Of a stretch of DNA of 64,000 nt, positions 26,515 through 35,585 are shown in pieces (position 1 is the first letter of the stretch; every line of letters starts with the position of its first letter). The stretch covers positions 434,001 to 498,000 of the forward strand of contig AP017424.1 in the NCBI GenBank assembly GCA_002355495.1. The letters run 5' to 3'. The DNA comes from Streptomyces laurentii (GTDB taxonomy: Bacteria; Actinomycetota; Actinomycetes; Streptomycetales; Streptomycetaceae). Under the pieces are notes generated by a model. The model saw only the letters and a list, made by a program, of their open reading frames with translations. It had not been told where the DNA came from and did not search any database. The position numbers were made by a program, and so were the translations under genes.

Positions 26515-27789
26515 TCACGCGGCCTTGACCAGGGTGGACGGGTCGTTGCTCGACGCGTGCCGGGTGATCGCCGCGGGCACGCTCGCGGTCTCCCGCTCCT
26601 CGTGGCGCGGCCACAGGACGAGGGCTCCGGCGGCTCCCCCCGCGGCGAGCATCGCCAGGACGCTCCAGGTGAGGGAGAAGCCGGCGATCGTGCCGAGCCA
26701 GCCCGCGATCGGGTAGGTGACGAGCCAGGCCAGGTGCGACAGGGAGAACTGGGCCGCGAACACCTCGGGGATCGCGCCGCGTTCGACGGAGGCCCGCAGG
26801 ACCTTGCCGGTCGGGGTGATGACCAGGGCCATGCCGACGCCGGTCACCGCCCAGATGACCGCCGTACCGGTCCAGGTGCCGAGGCCGGTCGCGATGACGG
26901 TCACCGCGGCGGTGGTCGCGGCCACGAGGACGGCGGCGCCCGTGATCATGACGGTGCGGGCGGCGACGCGGTCGAGGACACGCGGGAGGACGAGGGCGGC
27001 CACGAGCGTGCCGGTGCCGGAGGCGGCGAGCATCCAGGCGACGTCCGATTGCGAGCCGCCGAGCTCGTCGCGTACGTAGTTGACCGTGTTCACGACGACG
27101 ATCGAACCGGCGGCCGCGACGGTCAGGTTCAGCGCCATGATGCCGCGCAGCCGCGGGGTGGTGAGGAAGGTCCTGACACCTGCCGCCGCCTTGTCCCAGG
27201 CCTTCGCGTGGGTGCTCGGGCGGGCGTCGGGGACACGGGTCGACAGGACGAGCACGGCGGAGACGAGGAATCCGGCGGACGTGCCGAGGAACAGGCGGTC
27301 GAAGCTCATGAACGTCAGGGCGACGGCGGCCAGCACCGGGCTGAGCAGGCTCTCCATGGTGGACGCGACCTGGGAGGCGGACAGCGCACGTGTGTAGGCG
27401 GACTCGTCGGTGACGATGTCGGGGATGACGGCCTGGAACGTCGGGGTGAACGCCGCGGAGCCGGCCTGGAGCAGCCCGATCAGGACGTAGACGTGCCAGA
27501 CCTCGCTGACCAGCGGCAGCGCGAGGACGACCGCGCCGCGGATCACGTCGAGGGCGACGAGGAGGGCTCTTCTGGGGAGCCGGTCGATGTACGCGGCGGC
27601 CAGCGGGGCGATGATCACGTACATGACCATCTTGATGGTCAGGGCGGTGCCGAGGACCGTGCCGGCGCGAGGGCCCGCGAGGTCGTAGGCGAGGAGGCCG
27701 AGGGCCACGGTGGTCAGCCCGGTGCCGAAGAGGGCGATGACCTGGGCGCCGAACAGATGGCGGTAGTCGCGGATGGCGAAGAGTCGCAT
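26515..27789 (-). CDS. MFS efflux transporter (NreB/enterobactin-exporter-like subfamily)
   Basis: Protein of 424 residues with about 12 hydrophobic helices. It starts MRLFAIRDYRHLFGAQVIALF, the typical opening of MFS_3-type exporters, and has a YIDRLPRR cytoplasmic loop 2-3 motif. A GGAAGGAA site precedes the ATG. Upstream lie a 35-codon Cys-containing frame (27887-27994) and a CsoR-type palindrome (28062-28078), probably one transcript. That operator suggests control by a CsoR/RcnR/NreA-type sensor, so the substrate may be a metal or a reactive sulfur or aldehyde species. The C-terminal tail is not His-rich as in classic NreB, so nickel is only a guess. Confidence 0.8.
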   Translation of the reverse strand: MRLFAIRDYRHLFGAQVIALFGTGLTTVALGLLAYDLAGPRAGTVLGTALTIKMVMYVIIAPLAAAYIDRLPRRALLVALDVIRGAVVLALPLVSEVWHVYVLIGLLQAGSAAFTPTFQAVIPDIVTDESAYTRALSASQVASTMESLLSPVLAAVALTFMSFDRLFLGTSAGFLVSAVLVLSTRVPDARPSTHAKAWDKAAAGVRTFLTTPRLRGIMALNLTVAAAGSIVVVNTVNYVRDELGGSQSDVAWMLAASGTGTLVAALVLPRVLDRVAARTVMITGAAVLVAATTAAVTVIATGLGTWTGTAVIWAVTGVGMALVITPTGKVLRASVERGAIPEVFAAQFSLSHLAWLVTYPIAGWLGTIAGFSLTWSVLAMLAAGGAAGALVLWPRHEERETASVPAAITRHASSNDPSTLVKAA

Positions 27790-27886
27790 GACGGGTTCCT
27801 TCCGGGTTCATGCGACGGGGCGCGGCCGAGAGGTGGCGGCCGTGCCCCGCGGGTACAGGCAAGGGCGGCTTCGCTGGGCACTGGCG

Positions 27887-27994
27887 TCACTCCCCGACGT
27901 GAGAAACGGAGGGATGGGTGCAGGCGCCGGCGAGAGGGTTCGTACGACAGCTGCCCCGCCGACATCGGCGCTCGGGACGAGCGTGGTCGTTCAT
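27887..27994 (-). CDS. Predicted 35-residue Cys-containing leader peptide
   Basis: ATG at 27994 is preceded by a near-perfect AAGGAGGTGCC Shine-Dalgarno. The peptide opens MNDHARPERRCRRGSC and holds three Cys and three His residues, then stops 97 bp before the MFS gene. No homologue is recognised. It lies between the CsoR-type operator and the transporter, so it could be a metal-responsive leader or a small metallochaperone; equally, the strong ribosome site may serve only as a translated leader. Confidence rests on the ribosome site alone. Confidence 0.35.
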   Translation of the reverse strand: MNDHARPERRCRRGSCRTNPLAGACTHPSVSHVGE

Positions 27995-28061
27995 GGCACC
28001 TCCTTGATGAATGCGTGCGGCTCTCCCGGGGGTTCTCGCTCCCCGCGATCACCGCAACCAT

Positions 28062-28078
28062 ATACCCCCGGGGGGTAT
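28062..28078. promoter_or_regulatory. CsoR/RcnR-family operator
   Basis: ATACCCCCGGGGGGTAT is a perfect palindrome around one central base, in the TACCC...GGGTA style bound by CsoR, RcnR, FrmR and CstR repressors. It is 67 bp upstream of the 35-codon leader ORF of the MFS gene. No CsoR-family gene is visible in the window. Confidence 0.65.
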
Positions 28079-28101
28079 TCCTGCGAGAGTTTCCGAGGGC
28101 C

Positions 28102-28302
28102 TGCGTCGGCTCGGCGGCGCACGGTTGGCGGATCGGAGCCCGCGCGTTCAGCGGGCATGGCGACAGCGGTTGGCACTCCGTCATCGACTCCGACCGGCCG
28201 CATGTCGGCAAGGCGTTGCGGGAGTGGCTCTCGCCCGAAAACTTCGACGCGGACGGCGTACAGAAGCGGTCCCTGTCCGCCGTCCGCGCTTCCGGCGCGT
28301 AG
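28102..28302 (+). pseudogene. Possible C-terminal gene remnant
   Basis: The last 66 codons before the TAG at 28302 have strong third-position GC bias and a balanced composition (for example HVGKALREWLSPENFDADGV), unlike neighbouring shadow frames. There is no start codon with a ribosome site nearby, so if real it is the tail of a gene whose front has been lost. Product not recognised. It is convergent with the SDR gene at 28335. Confidence 0.25.
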
Positions 28303-28334
28303 TCGGGAGGTGCACAGCGACCACCTATCGGCCG

Positions 28335-29132
28335 TCACTGCGCGAGGTAGCCACCGTCCACGGGGAGCACGGCGCCGGTGATGAAGGACGCTTCGTCGGA
28401 GGCGAGGAAGAGGACGGCGGCGGCCACCTCCGCCGGGGCGCCGAGGCGCCGCATGGGGTGGAGCCGCTCGATGTCGGCGAGGTACGCGGGCCCGCCGGGC
28501 TCGTCGCGCAGGCGGGCGACGCGCTCGGTGGTGATGGTGCCGGGGGCGACCGCGTTGACCCGGATGCCGCGGTCGGCCCACTCCACGGCGAGGTGCTTGG
28601 TGAGTCCGGAGGCGACGAACTTGGCGGGCCCGTAAACCGCTTGGCCGCGCTGTCCGGCGACGCCCGAGATCGACGACACGCACACGATGGCGCCACCGTC
28701 ACCACCCGCGCCCCTCTCCCCCGGGGCCATCGCCTCGATCGCGTACTTGCAGGTGAGGAACATCCCCCGGCCGTCGACGGCCATCACGCGGTCCCAGTCC
28801 TCGGCGCCGGCCTCGGTGATCTCCGACAGCGGGATCACCCCCGCGTTGGCCACCAGGACGTCCAGCCGGCCGTGCCGCTCGACGGCGGCGGCGATCATCC
28901 GCCGGGCGTCCTCGTCCCGCGACACGTCGCCGACCACGGTGGTGACGGCCCGCGGCAGCTGTTCCGCCAACCGCCGCAGACCGTCCTCGTCCAGGTCGGT
29001 GGCCACCACCATCGCGCCCTCGCGGGCGAAGAGTTCGGCAACGGCGCGGCCGATCCCGTTGGCCGCGCCGGTGACCACACAGGCCTTCCCGGCCAGCCGC
29101 CCGCCCACTCCGGCCCCACTGGTCTCCGTCAT
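28335..29132 (-). CDS. Short-chain dehydrogenase/reductase, 3-oxoacyl-ACP-reductase-like
   Basis: Protein of about 265 residues with a complete SDR fold: TGAANGIG cofactor motif, ATDLDED after the second strand (favouring NAD), NAGVIP, SSISG with the catalytic Ser, YGPAK with Tyr/Lys, and the FabG-like ending FITGAVLPVDGGYLAQ. Substrate unknown. Start placed at ATG 29132 (MTETSGAG); an upstream ATG at 29156 (MTPLQSDV) is also open, and neither has a clear Shine-Dalgarno. It is on the same strand as the APC permease ending at 29271, with the permease upstream, so co-transcription is possible. Confidence 0.82.
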   Translation of the reverse strand: MTETSGAGVGGRLAGKACVVTGAANGIGRAVAELFAREGAMVVATDLDEDGLRRLAEQLPRAVTTVVGDVSRDEDARRMIAAAVERHGRLDVLVANAGVIPLSEITEAGAEDWDRVMAVDGRGMFLTCKYAIEAMAPGERGAGGDGGAIVCVSSISGVAGQRGQAVYGPAKFVASGLTKHLAVEWADRGIRVNAVAPGTITTERVARLRDEPGGPAYLADIERLHPMRRLGAPAEVAAAVLFLASDEASFITGAVLPVDGGYLAQ

Positions 29133-29270
29133 GACATCGGACTGTAACGGCGTCATGCCGCACGGTAAACCACGCGGACACGGCGACAGCGCCACGGGTG
29201 GCCGGCCTCCAGCAGACCGTCATCGGACCGGTGACGCTGTCGCATCCGCAAGGATCCGGGTGATGCGGCG

Positions 29271-30749
29271 TCACCAAGGAGGGGTGTGCGGCACCGTCTC
29301 GTCCGGTCGGTCCGCGTCCGGGACCGCGTCCGGGACCGCGTCCGGGACCGCGTCCGGGACCGGTGTGCGGCGCCGGATGAACCAGGTGACCGCCCACAGG
29401 ACCACGCCGATCAGCAGGAGGGCCCCGGCGATGCGGTACTGGTCGGCGGGGCGTCCCGAGGACCAGGGCAGGACCAGGTAGAGACACGTGAGGGCGCCCA
29501 CCGCGGGCAGCACCCGGCCCGCCCTGAAGTGGTGGGTGTCGACCGTGTCCCGGCGCAGCACCAGCACCGAGAGGTTGACGACCGCGAACACGGTGAGCAG
29601 GAGCAGTGACGTCGTCCCGCCCAGCAAGGCGACGACCGGGCTGTCGGGTCGCAGCGAGACGAAGGTGATGAGGCCGAAGGCGATGACGGTGGTGAACAGG
29701 ATCGCCACCTGCGGAGTGCGCCGTACGGCATGCACCTTGGCCAGGGAGGGCGGCAGCACGCCTTGTCTGCTCATGCCGTACAGCAGACGGCTGGCCATCA
29801 TCATGTTGATGAGCGCGGAGTTGGCCACCGCGAACATGGAGATGAACGGCAGCAGGTCGGCGATGGGGAAGTCGGGCGCCGCCGTCCGCACCACCGTGGC
29901 CAACGGGGTCTCGCTGGAGGCGAGCCGGCCGACGGGGACCACGGCGACCGCGCAGACGGACACCAGGACGTAGATCAGTCCGGTGATGCCCAGACCCGTG
30001 AACATCACCCGGGGGAAGACGCGCGTCGGGTTCCTCGTCTCCTCCGCCATGTTGACCGAGTCCTCGAAGCCGACCATCGCGAAGAACGCCAGCGATGTCG
30101 CGGTGCTCACCGCCAGGAAGACGCCCTTCTCGGGGCCGCTCTCGAAGGCGACGACACGGGAGAAGTCTGCGTTCCCGCCCGCGATGAAATAGCCGCTGAT
30201 CAGGATGACGAGCAGGAGACCGGACAGTTCCACCGCGGTCAGCAGCACGTTGGCCTTGAGGCTCTCCGCGGCACCGCGGAGGTTGGCGAGCAGCACCAGG
30301 CACATGAAGCCGAGGGCGATCAGCAGGACGAGAAGGTTCCCCGCGTCGATCCCGAAGCCCGTCACCAGATTCGCCGCGAAGGCCCGCGAGGCCGCGGACG
30401 CCGACGTGATGCCGGAACACATCACGGCGAAGCCCACCAGGAAGGTCAGGAAGTGTTTCCCGAACGCCTTGTGCACGTACAGGGCGGCACCGGCGGCCTG
30501 GGGGTACTTGGTGACCAGTTCCAGGTACGAGGAGGCCGTGACGAGCGCGACGGCGAACGCGATGACGAACGGCAGCCACGCCGCGCCCCCGACCTCCCCC
30601 GCGACCTGCCCGGTCAACGCGTAGATGCCGGTCCCGAGGATGTCACCGACGATGAACAGCAGCAGCAGACCCGGACCCATCACGCGCTTCAGCTCGGGCC
30701 GGCCGTCGGAACCCTGTACGGCGGAACTCGTCGCGTCCGTTCGGGACAT
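29271..30749 (-). CDS. APC-superfamily amino-acid permease
   Basis: Protein of 492 residues with 12 predicted membrane helices. The N-terminal GPGLLLLFIVGDILGTGIYA is the substrate-binding first helix of APC amino-acid transporters, and GFEDSVNMAEETRNPTRVFP is the conserved segment of the YfnA/cationic-amino-acid group. Start chosen at ATG 30749 with an AAGGAG site; the frame is open further upstream but without family similarity. The C-terminal tail holds a PDAV tetrapeptide repeated from a 12-bp DNA tandem repeat. The neighbouring 129-residue membrane protein gene lies upstream in the same orientation, 107 bp away. Confidence 0.85.
   Translation of the reverse strand: MSRTDATSSAVQGSDGRPELKRVMGPGLLLLFIVGDILGTGIYALTGQVAGEVGGAAWLPFVIAFAVALVTASSYLELVTKYPQAAGAALYVHKAFGKHFLTFLVGFAVMCSGITSASAASRAFAANLVTGFGIDAGNLLVLLIALGFMCLVLLANLRGAAESLKANVLLTAVELSGLLLVILISGYFIAGGNADFSRVVAFESGPEKGVFLAVSTATSLAFFAMVGFEDSVNMAEETRNPTRVFPRVMFTGLGITGLIYVLVSVCAVAVVPVGRLASSETPLATVVRTAAPDFPIADLLPFISMFAVANSALINMMMASRLLYGMSRQGVLPPSLAKVHAVRRTPQVAILFTTVIAFGLITFVSLRPDSPVVALLGGTTSLLLLTVFAVVNLSVLVLRRDTVDTHHFRAGRVLPAVGALTCLYLVLPWSSGRPADQYRIAGALLLIGVVLWAVTWFIRRRTPVPDAVPDAVPDAVPDADRPDETVPHTPPW
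29314..29361. repeat. 12-bp tandem repeat, four exact copies, within the permease gene
   Basis: GCGTCCGGGACC is repeated four times at 29314-29361. Read on the minus strand it gives the PDAV repeats of the permease tail. Being a multiple of three, copy-number changes would not break the frame. Confidence 0.85.
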
Positions 30750-30856
30750 GGCGCTCCTTGTCGAGGCGGCGGTCGTGGACTGCCGTGCGCGCGGACATGG
30801 CCACCCGACTCGTCTACCCCGATTCGGGCGACGCCGACCCCGGCCCGGAGCACCTG

Positions 30857-31246
30857 TCACATCGCGAGCGGGAACGCCAGGAAGAGCGCGAGGGTGACAG
30901 CCACGCACATGAAGACCACGTAGCGCACCGGCAACGCGGGCGCGTCGCTCTCCGGCCGCCGGTCCCCGGCCGCGAACGCCTCCCGGAGCCGCTTTCCGGA
31001 GGGGAGCGCGCCGATGGTGAACCCGACCCAGACGAAGGAGTACATGACCATCATCTGCCGGGCGTCCCACGGCACGATTCCCAGCCTGCCCATACCGGTC
31101 ATGACAAGCAGGAACGCGAAGGAGAGGACGGCGGTCCTGGCGACCGGGCCGCGGGTGCGCGCGCAGCGCTGCACACCGAGGCAGAGGACGGCCGTGGCGA
31201 AGGCGGCCATGGCCACCAGCCAGCCGACGGGGAGTCGCGCGAGCAT
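30857..31246 (-). CDS. Small integral membrane protein, unknown function
   Basis: Protein of 129 residues with about four hydrophobic helices (LVAMAAFATAVLCLGVQ, TAVLSFAFLLVMTG, MMVMYSFVWVGFTIGAL and YVVFMCVAVTLALFLAF). No family recognised. An AAAGGAA site precedes ATG 31246. A terminator hairpin at 31266-31302 separates it from the ALF-repeat gene upstream on the same strand, so it has its own promoter or is transcribed by readthrough; it may run into the APC permease gene 107 bp downstream. Confidence 0.65.
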   Translation of the reverse strand: MLARLPVGWLVAMAAFATAVLCLGVQRCARTRGPVARTAVLSFAFLLVMTGMGRLGIVPWDARQMMVMYSFVWVGFTIGALPSGKRLREAFAAGDRRPESDAPALPVRYVVFMCVAVTLALFLAFPLAM

Positions 31247-31265
31247 GCCGGTTCCTTTCCCGGCC

Positions 31266-31302
31266 GGGCCAGGAGAGAGCCGGCGCGGCTCTCTCCTGGC
31301 CC
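31266..31302 (-). terminator. Terminator after the ALF-repeat gene
   Basis: Perfect 16-bp stem (GGGCCAGGAGAGAGCC and complement) with a five-base loop, 36 bp after the stop codon at 31338. Confidence 0.85.
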
Positions 31303-31337
31303 CGACGAGATGCGTCAGGGCGTTGTCGCCTGCCCTG

Positions 31338-34300
31338 TCAGCCGAAGATCGAGGACAGGGTCGACGTGACCGGGGAGATCAGGTCGTGACCGAACTGCGT
31401 GATCTTCGTGGCCACGGGAGCGACCACCTTTCCGCCCACCTTGCCCAGGGAGCCGATCCACTGAGACTGCCCGAAGGTGATGAGTCCGAGCGCGGTACCG
31501 CCGGCGGAGGCCCAGAACTCGCTGCTGTTCCAGCCGTAGGCGAAACCGTTGAGGATCGTGCTGACCCCGGAGACCGCGGCGGAGGCGATACCCAGGCCGA
31601 GGGCCAGGGGCTCCAGGACGATGGCGGCGGGCGGGAAGATCAGTCCGGCGATGCCCGCGAGCGCGCTCGCGTAGCCCAGGCCGGTGCTGACCCAACTCGT
31701 GGCGTTGGCCCACCACTTCAGGTCCTTGTACCAAGGAACGTCACTGCCGTCGACGCTGTCGTTGTCAGGAGTGTCGACCGGAGACTTGCCCGCGTCCTTC
31801 GCGGCCTGCGCGGCCTCGGCCGCCCGCTTGGCCGCCGCGGCGATCTCCTGCTGCCGCTTGACCGCCGCGATCTGGTGGGCCTGGCTCGCGGCCGCGGCCG
31901 CCGTCCGCGCGTCCTGGCCGGCCTGCACGGCCGACGCGCGGGCGGAAGCGGCCGACGACTGGGCGGCGTTGGCGGACGCCGACGCGCTGCGCGCGGCGGA
32001 GAAGGCACGGTTGGCGGAGTAGTTCGCCGAGCGCGCGGCCGTACGGGCCGTGGCCGCCGCCTGCTTCGCCTTGTCGGCGGACGCCTGCGCGTCCCTGGCC
32101 GACTGGTCGGCCGCGTCGGCGTTCGCCTTCGCCTGATTCGCGGAGTTCGCCGCCTGCGTGGCCCACTCCTTGGCCTTGTTCGCCCACTCGATGGCCTCGG
32201 CGGCCGCGTTACGGGCCGTGGCCGCCGCCTGCTGAGCGCGGGCGGCGTCCTCCTGGGCCTTGTGCGCGATCTTCGCGGCCGCGGCTATCGCGCCCTGCAT
32301 GCCGGCGATGTGGCTGGCCGAGTCGAAGTCGAGCTGCGCCGTCCAGTGCTGGACCGAGCCGACGAAGTTCCGGCGCATCCAGGCCGGCCCCTCCAGCGCG
32401 GTCTGGGCGTGGGCCTTGGTGTAGGGGCCCGACGTGGCCGAGGCGAGGAGCGCGGCGGTGGCGACGGTGTCGTCCTCCCGCTGCGCCTCCTCGCCCGTGA
32501 CGGTGAGGAACTCGTACAGCGCCTCCGTGGTCCCGGCGTCCAGGGCGGCGTTGGCGGCCTTGATGACCGCCTTGCCCGGGTTGGCGGCGAGGGCTCGGGC
32601 GACCGCCACGCGGGCTTCCGTCGAGGCGGCCTGGACGAGCCCGGTGTCCAGGAACGTGCCCACGGCGTCCTGGTCGGCGCTCTCCAGGGCCCTGGCCGCG
32701 GCGAAGCCGATGTCCGGCGGCAGGGTCTGGGCCAGGTAGAGGCTGGTCTCCCGGTCGTCCTGCCGCTGGGCGAGCTGACGGTCGGTGTCGATCCAGACGT
32801 GGACGTCGGATTCCACGCCGGACAGGGCGAACCGCGCGGCCTCCTGCGACCAGGTGCCGTGGGTCGCGCTCATCACGGCGACGGCGGCCTTGCGGCCCAG
32901 CCCGGCGGCGAGCGCGGAGTCGCCGGCTTGGAGCGCCGTCTCCGCCTGGGCGATGAGATCCTTGGTGGCCTGTGCGGTCCGCTCGGCCTGGGTGCGCTTC
33001 TCGACATACGCGGCCCGCTCGTCCTGCTCGAGCCGGGCGAGCAGCCGGACCTCCTCGACCGCCCGCTGGGTGTCCTCGTCGAGGCGCTGCCACTCCGCCT
33101 CGCGGGCGGCCTTCTCCACCTCGACGGCCTTGCCGACCGCCGTGGTCGCGACGTTCGCGGCGGTGGTGGCCGCGTTGGCGAACTCGGTGGACTTCTTGGC
33201 GTACTCCACGGCCTGACCGGCGTACTTCGCGGCCCATTCGGCCGCCGTGGCGGCGTTGTCGGCGTGGTCCGCGGCGCTGTTGGCCGCGTCGCGCGCGGTA
33301 CGGGCCGCCGCCGCGGCCGAGTTGGCGAGGGCCTGGGCGGTGCCGGCGGCGTTGGTGGCGATCGTGGCGTTGGTGCCGGCGATCTGGGCCTGGCGCCTGG
33401 CCTCGGCGGCCGCGGCCTGGGCCGCGCCGGCGGAACTGGCGGCGGCGGCCGAGGCGTTCGCCGCGGCTGCCGCGTTACGCGCCGCGGACGCGGCGGAGGC
33501 GCCGGCGGACGCGGCCCGGGCGGAGGCGGTCGCGGCGCTGTCGGCGGCCGAGGCCGCGCTGCGGGCCTGGGCCGCGGCGTTGCGGGCGGCCACGGCGGCG
33601 TCCTTGGCGGCCTGCGCCTGGCCGGCGTCCTTCGAGGCGGCGATGGCCGCGTTGTAGGCCCGGGCGGCGGCGGAGCCCGCGTTGGCGGCGGCCTGGCTCG
33701 CGGCGGTGGACGCGTTGGCCGCACGGCGCGAGGCCTGGATGGCGGCGTGGGAGGCGGTGGTGGCGACCCGTGCCGCGTCGGCGGCGCCCGAGGCGGCCTC
33801 GCCGGCCTTGCGGGCCGCCTTGCCGGACTTGATCACGTCCTGCTGCGCGGCCTGGGCCTCCGCGGCGGCCTTCTCGGCCGCATCCTTGGCCTTGGCGGCG
33901 GCCTCGACGGCCCGGGCCGAGGCTTCCTCGGCCTGCGAGGTCATCGCCTCGGCCTTCTTGCCCTCGCGCTGGACGACCGCGACCAGTTCCTGGATCTGCA
34001 TGGTCTCCTGGTCGCGGGCCCGCGCGATGTGCTGGCCGGTCTCCAGGAACCACTCGATGTCCCGGGCGGAACCGGACAGCGCCCGGTCCGCGTACTTCCG
34101 CACCTCCGGACCCGCCTGGAAGGAGAGCTTGGAGACCTCGACCTGCATGTCCTCCAGACGGGCCGTGTACTGGCCGTCCAGGAGGAACGTCTCCAGCGCC
34201 GTCTGCGAGCCGTCGTTCAGTGCGGTGTTGCCGACGCGGTTGACCGCCTTGCCGCCCACGGCCATCACCGTGGCCGTGGCGACCCGCAAGTCCTCCTGGA

Positions 34301-34727
34301 TGGCGGCCTTGAACCCGCCGGCGAGATAGGCGGCGATAGCGGAGTCGCCCCCGTCGATCGCGGCGGTGGCCTCGCGCCGGCTCCCCTTGCCGCCGCCGGC
34401 GATGGAGCTCGCGATCGCGACGCGGTTGTCCTCGGCGGTCTCCGAAGCCAGCTTGGTGGCCAGGAAGTTCTGGATGTCCGCGTCGGTGCCGGTCAGCGCT
34501 TCCTCGGCGGCGGCCCGGACGGCTCTGCCGCCCAGCAGCCAGGCCTTGACGACTTTGGCCCGGTCGGTGTCGGGAAGACCGAACGGGTCGCCGTCCTCGC
34601 CGCCCGGCGGCGGAACGGCGGCCAGGGCGGCCACGGGGTTGAGCACGAGACTCGATGCGGTGACGGCAACAGCGGTGGCGGCGACAGCGCCGAGAACCCG
34701 GCGCCGGCTCCAATAGATGGTGTCCAA
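31338..34727 (-). CDS. Exported Ala-rich ALF-repeat coiled-coil protein
   Basis: Protein of 1,129 residues. TTG start at 34727 with GAAGG eight bases upstream. The N-terminus carries a Tat-like signal (SRRRVLG, then a hydrophobic stretch ending near AALA). Residues about 50-250 and 650-830 contain ALF-type short helical repeats (AWLLGGRAVRAAAEEALTGT, ALNDGSQTALETFLLDG). Between and after them lie very long Ala-rich helical arrays resembling coiled coils (AADSAATASARAASAGASAA). The last 150 residues hold a proline break, then two Gly/Ala-rich hydrophobic segments (LGYASALAGIAGLIFPPAAI and LALGLGIASAAVSGVSTILN). ALF repeats occur in actinobacterial polymorphic toxins and other surface proteins; here no toxin domain was recognised and no immunity gene is adjacent. 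Confidence 0.85.
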   Translation of the reverse strand: MDTIYWSRRRVLGAVAATAVAVTASSLVLNPVAALAAVPPPGGEDGDPFGLPDTDRAKVVKAWLLGGRAVRAAAEEALTGTDADIQNFLATKLASETAEDNRVAIASSIAGGGKGSRREATAAIDGGDSAIAAYLAGGFKAAIQEDLRVATATVMAVGGKAVNRVGNTALNDGSQTALETFLLDGQYTARLEDMQVEVSKLSFQAGPEVRKYADRALSGSARDIEWFLETGQHIARARDQETMQIQELVAVVQREGKKAEAMTSQAEEASARAVEAAAKAKDAAEKAAAEAQAAQQDVIKSGKAARKAGEAASGAADAARVATTASHAAIQASRRAANASTAASQAAANAGSAAARAYNAAIAASKDAGQAQAAKDAAVAARNAAAQARSAASAADSAATASARAASAGASAASAARNAAAAANASAAAASSAGAAQAAAAEARRQAQIAGTNATIATNAAGTAQALANSAAAAARTARDAANSAADHADNAATAAEWAAKYAGQAVEYAKKSTEFANAATTAANVATTAVGKAVEVEKAAREAEWQRLDEDTQRAVEEVRLLARLEQDERAAYVEKRTQAERTAQATKDLIAQAETALQAGDSALAAGLGRKAAVAVMSATHGTWSQEAARFALSGVESDVHVWIDTDRQLAQRQDDRETSLYLAQTLPPDIGFAAARALESADQDAVGTFLDTGLVQAASTEARVAVARALAANPGKAVIKAANAALDAGTTEALYEFLTVTGEEAQREDDTVATAALLASATSGPYTKAHAQTALEGPAWMRRNFVGSVQHWTAQLDFDSASHIAGMQGAIAAAAKIAHKAQEDAARAQQAAATARNAAAEAIEWANKAKEWATQAANSANQAKANADAADQSARDAQASADKAKQAAATARTAARSANYSANRAFSAARSASASANAAQSSAASARASAVQAGQDARTAAAAASQAHQIAAVKRQQEIAAAAKRAAEAAQAAKDAGKSPVDTPDNDSVDGSDVPWYKDLKWWANATSWVSTGLGYASALAGIAGLIFPPAAIVLEPLALGLGIASAAVSGVSTILNGFAYGWNSSEFWASAGGTALGLITFGQSQWIGSLGKVGGKVVAPVATKITQFGHDLISPVTSTLSSIFG

Positions 34728-35213
34728 AACAGCCCTTCGCTATCGGCGCCTGACGGCGCGCGCTTCCTTCACCGAGACATGGGTGTTCCCCGGCGAGTTC
34801 CGAGAGCGTTGCTCCGCGAGCCTAAGCAGCGGGCAGCTGCTTGAACACCCGTCAGAATGTCCGGAGGGCATGGACCGGCCATCACGACCGCCCAGCCAAA
34901 GCGCGCATTCCGTGCACACGCGGCAGTTCGAAGACGGCCTTTGTGCATGAATCCAGGAGGACGTGCCCCCATTCCCTCACGCGCGAAGTGGCGTACATCA
35001 CTTGTCACTTGATCTGGAGGGCTTTCTTCCACTCTTTCGAAAGCGTCAATCTTTCTCGGCGGCGGTTGAATTTCCTCCGACGATCACTACGATCCCGGTC
35101 AAGACGGGGACATTTCAGGGGAGCTGACGCAGCGTCGGATCGCGCGGCACCCCCCCATCGGCCTGCCCCCTCGCTCACGCGTCGACCGCAGTTCCGGCCC
35201 ATGGCCGGAATCA
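34728..35213. other. Divergent intergenic region, lower GC
   Basis: 486 bp between the ALF-repeat gene and the small plus-strand gene at 35214. It is distinctly AT-richer than its surroundings at 34990-35100 and should hold divergent promoters. Frames here are short and not convincing. A small AAGCAGC/GCTGCTT hairpin lies near 34825. Confidence 0.5.
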
Positions 35214-35585
35214 ATGAACGGGACATCGATGACGGCACACCACGCAATGCCGCGGACCGCCGGCACCGCACCGCGCGCAGGTGCCCCGGCCCGGCTCGCT
35301 GTCGACGGAGCCCCCGGCGGGTCCGCCCGGGTGGACGCCTCCGCGAGGACGGCGGCCGCCGAGAAGGTGCCGGGATATGCGATCGAGGACTGCGGCCACC
35401 CGAAGACCGAAGAGATCCCCGCAAAGCGGGACATCACCCTGAAGCGGTGCGACGGCCGCATTCCGACGGCGGACCGTGCCGGCACCCCGGACCTGAGGGA
35501 GATCCGGTCCCGTACGCCGGACGGCGAAAGCGCCGACCCCCGGAGTCATGACGTCACGCTCATGGAGATCCGACCCGGCACATAG
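35214..35585 (+). CDS. Hypothetical 123-residue protein
   Basis: Not recognised. The second half (VPGYAIEDCGHPKTEEIPAK, then DITLKRCDGRIPTADRAGTP) has strong third-position GC bias and two Cys residues, so it looks coded. The first half is Ala/Arg/Gly-rich. No clear signal peptide. Start uncertain: ATG 35214 or ATG 35229 (MTAHHAMPR), neither with a strong ribosome site. It precedes the secreted protease-like gene by about 130 bp in the same direction. Confidence 0.45.
   Translation: MNGTSMTAHHAMPRTAGTAPRAGAPARLAVDGAPGGSARVDASARTAAAEKVPGYAIEDCGHPKTEEIPAKRDITLKRCDGRIPTADRAGTPDLREIRSRTPDGESADPRSHDVTLMEIRPGT

Noticed and set aside
31014..34844. A 1,276-codon plus-strand frame opposite the ALF-repeat gene
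   Set aside because: Gly/Arg/Leu-rich shadow created by Ala-rich codons on the minus strand.
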